From: an uncultured Oscillospiraceae bacterium
GTDB lineage: Bacteria; Bacillota; Clostridia; Oscillospirales; Oscillospiraceae
DNA length: 5,949 nucleotides
Direction of reading: 5' to 3'
NCBI GenBank assembly: GCA_934565615.1
Contig: CAKTIH010000126.1
Coordinates: 1-5,949, forward strand
Made by a program: the position numbers and the translations under genes. The stretch's first letter is position 1. Each line of letters opens with the position of its first letter. This document shows, one piece after another, positions 5,883-5,949 of the stretch. The notes beneath the pieces are model-generated. The model was not told where the DNA came from, searched no databases, and worked only from the letters and a program-made list of their open reading frames with translations.

Positions 5883-5949
5883 TCAAGCAAGTGCAACACC
5901 TAAATTATGGAACACTTCGGCAGGTGAGCGCCAGCCGAGGCATTTTCTG
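5883..5949 (-). CDS. IS30-family transposase, C-terminal end (partial)
   Basis: Reading the minus strand in from the right edge gives 21 codons and a TGA stop at 5885-5883: RKCLGWRSPAEVFHNLGVAL plus a final Ala. This matches the conserved end of IS30-family DDE transposases, where the sequence after the catalytic Glu runs (N)RPRKxLGxxSPxEVF and the protein ends soon after in VAL-type residues. The closing codons fall in GTTGCACTTGCTTGAC (minus strand), which resembles the region where transposase end and terminal inverted repeat meet in related elements. The left boundary of the insertion sequence is therefore expected close to 5865-5885, but no inverted repeat can be confirmed without the other end. 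The rest of the element lies beyond the window. The assignment rests on a short but characteristic match; whether the full gene is intact cannot be judged. Confidence 0.8.
   Translation of the reverse strand, partial: RKCLGWRSPAEVFHNLGVALA

Noticed and set aside
1..5949. CRISPR array, tRNA, rRNA, phage or defence cassette
   Set aside because: No spaced direct repeats, no tRNA or rRNA-like segments, and no nuclease, methylase or phage-type domains in any supported gene; the patatin alone has no partner genes of a defence operon.

Overview
The window looks like chromosomal DNA from a GC-rich, endospore-forming Firmicute, most plausibly a Clostridia gut lineage such as Oscillospiraceae. The evidence is a complete SpoIIE, strong GGAGG-type ribosome binding sites, sigma-70/sigma-A style promoters, and a short bacterial/archaeal-type S-adenosylhomocysteinase. 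The taxon is an inference from gene content and composition; no rRNA or other marker gene is present.

Layout. Four genes lie on the minus strand. Read in their direction of transcription they are: spoIIE (4357 down to 2030), a small C-terminally membrane-anchored protein of unknown function that overlaps the spoIIE stop by four bases (2033 to 1674), a patatin-like phospholipase with its own promoter (1598 to 528), and the N-terminal half of a ZIP-family metal transporter that runs off the left edge (429 to 1). A hairpin with terminator character separates the last two. Divergent from spoIIE, across a 225-bp AT-rich intergenic region, ahcY reads rightward (4583-5818) from a well-formed promoter. 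At the right edge, the last 21 codons of an IS30-family transposase enter on the minus strand (5883-5949), so an insertion sequence sits just downstream of ahcY.

Functional picture. SpoIIE is the membrane-bound PP2C phosphatase that activates sigma-F in the forespore. The small membrane protein is probably translationally coupled to it and is the least explained gene here. Its promoter has an unusual 21-bp spacing, as in Spo0A-activated sporulation promoters. The patatin lipase, metal transporter and AhcY look like independent housekeeping or accessory functions, not one pathway.

I do not see a novel multi-gene system, CRISPR array, tRNA or rRNA in the window. The points worth a second look are the spoIIE-coupled membrane protein, the spoIIE promoter architecture, a substituted PP2C motif in SpoIIE, the leader hairpin of the ZIP gene and the IS30 end.
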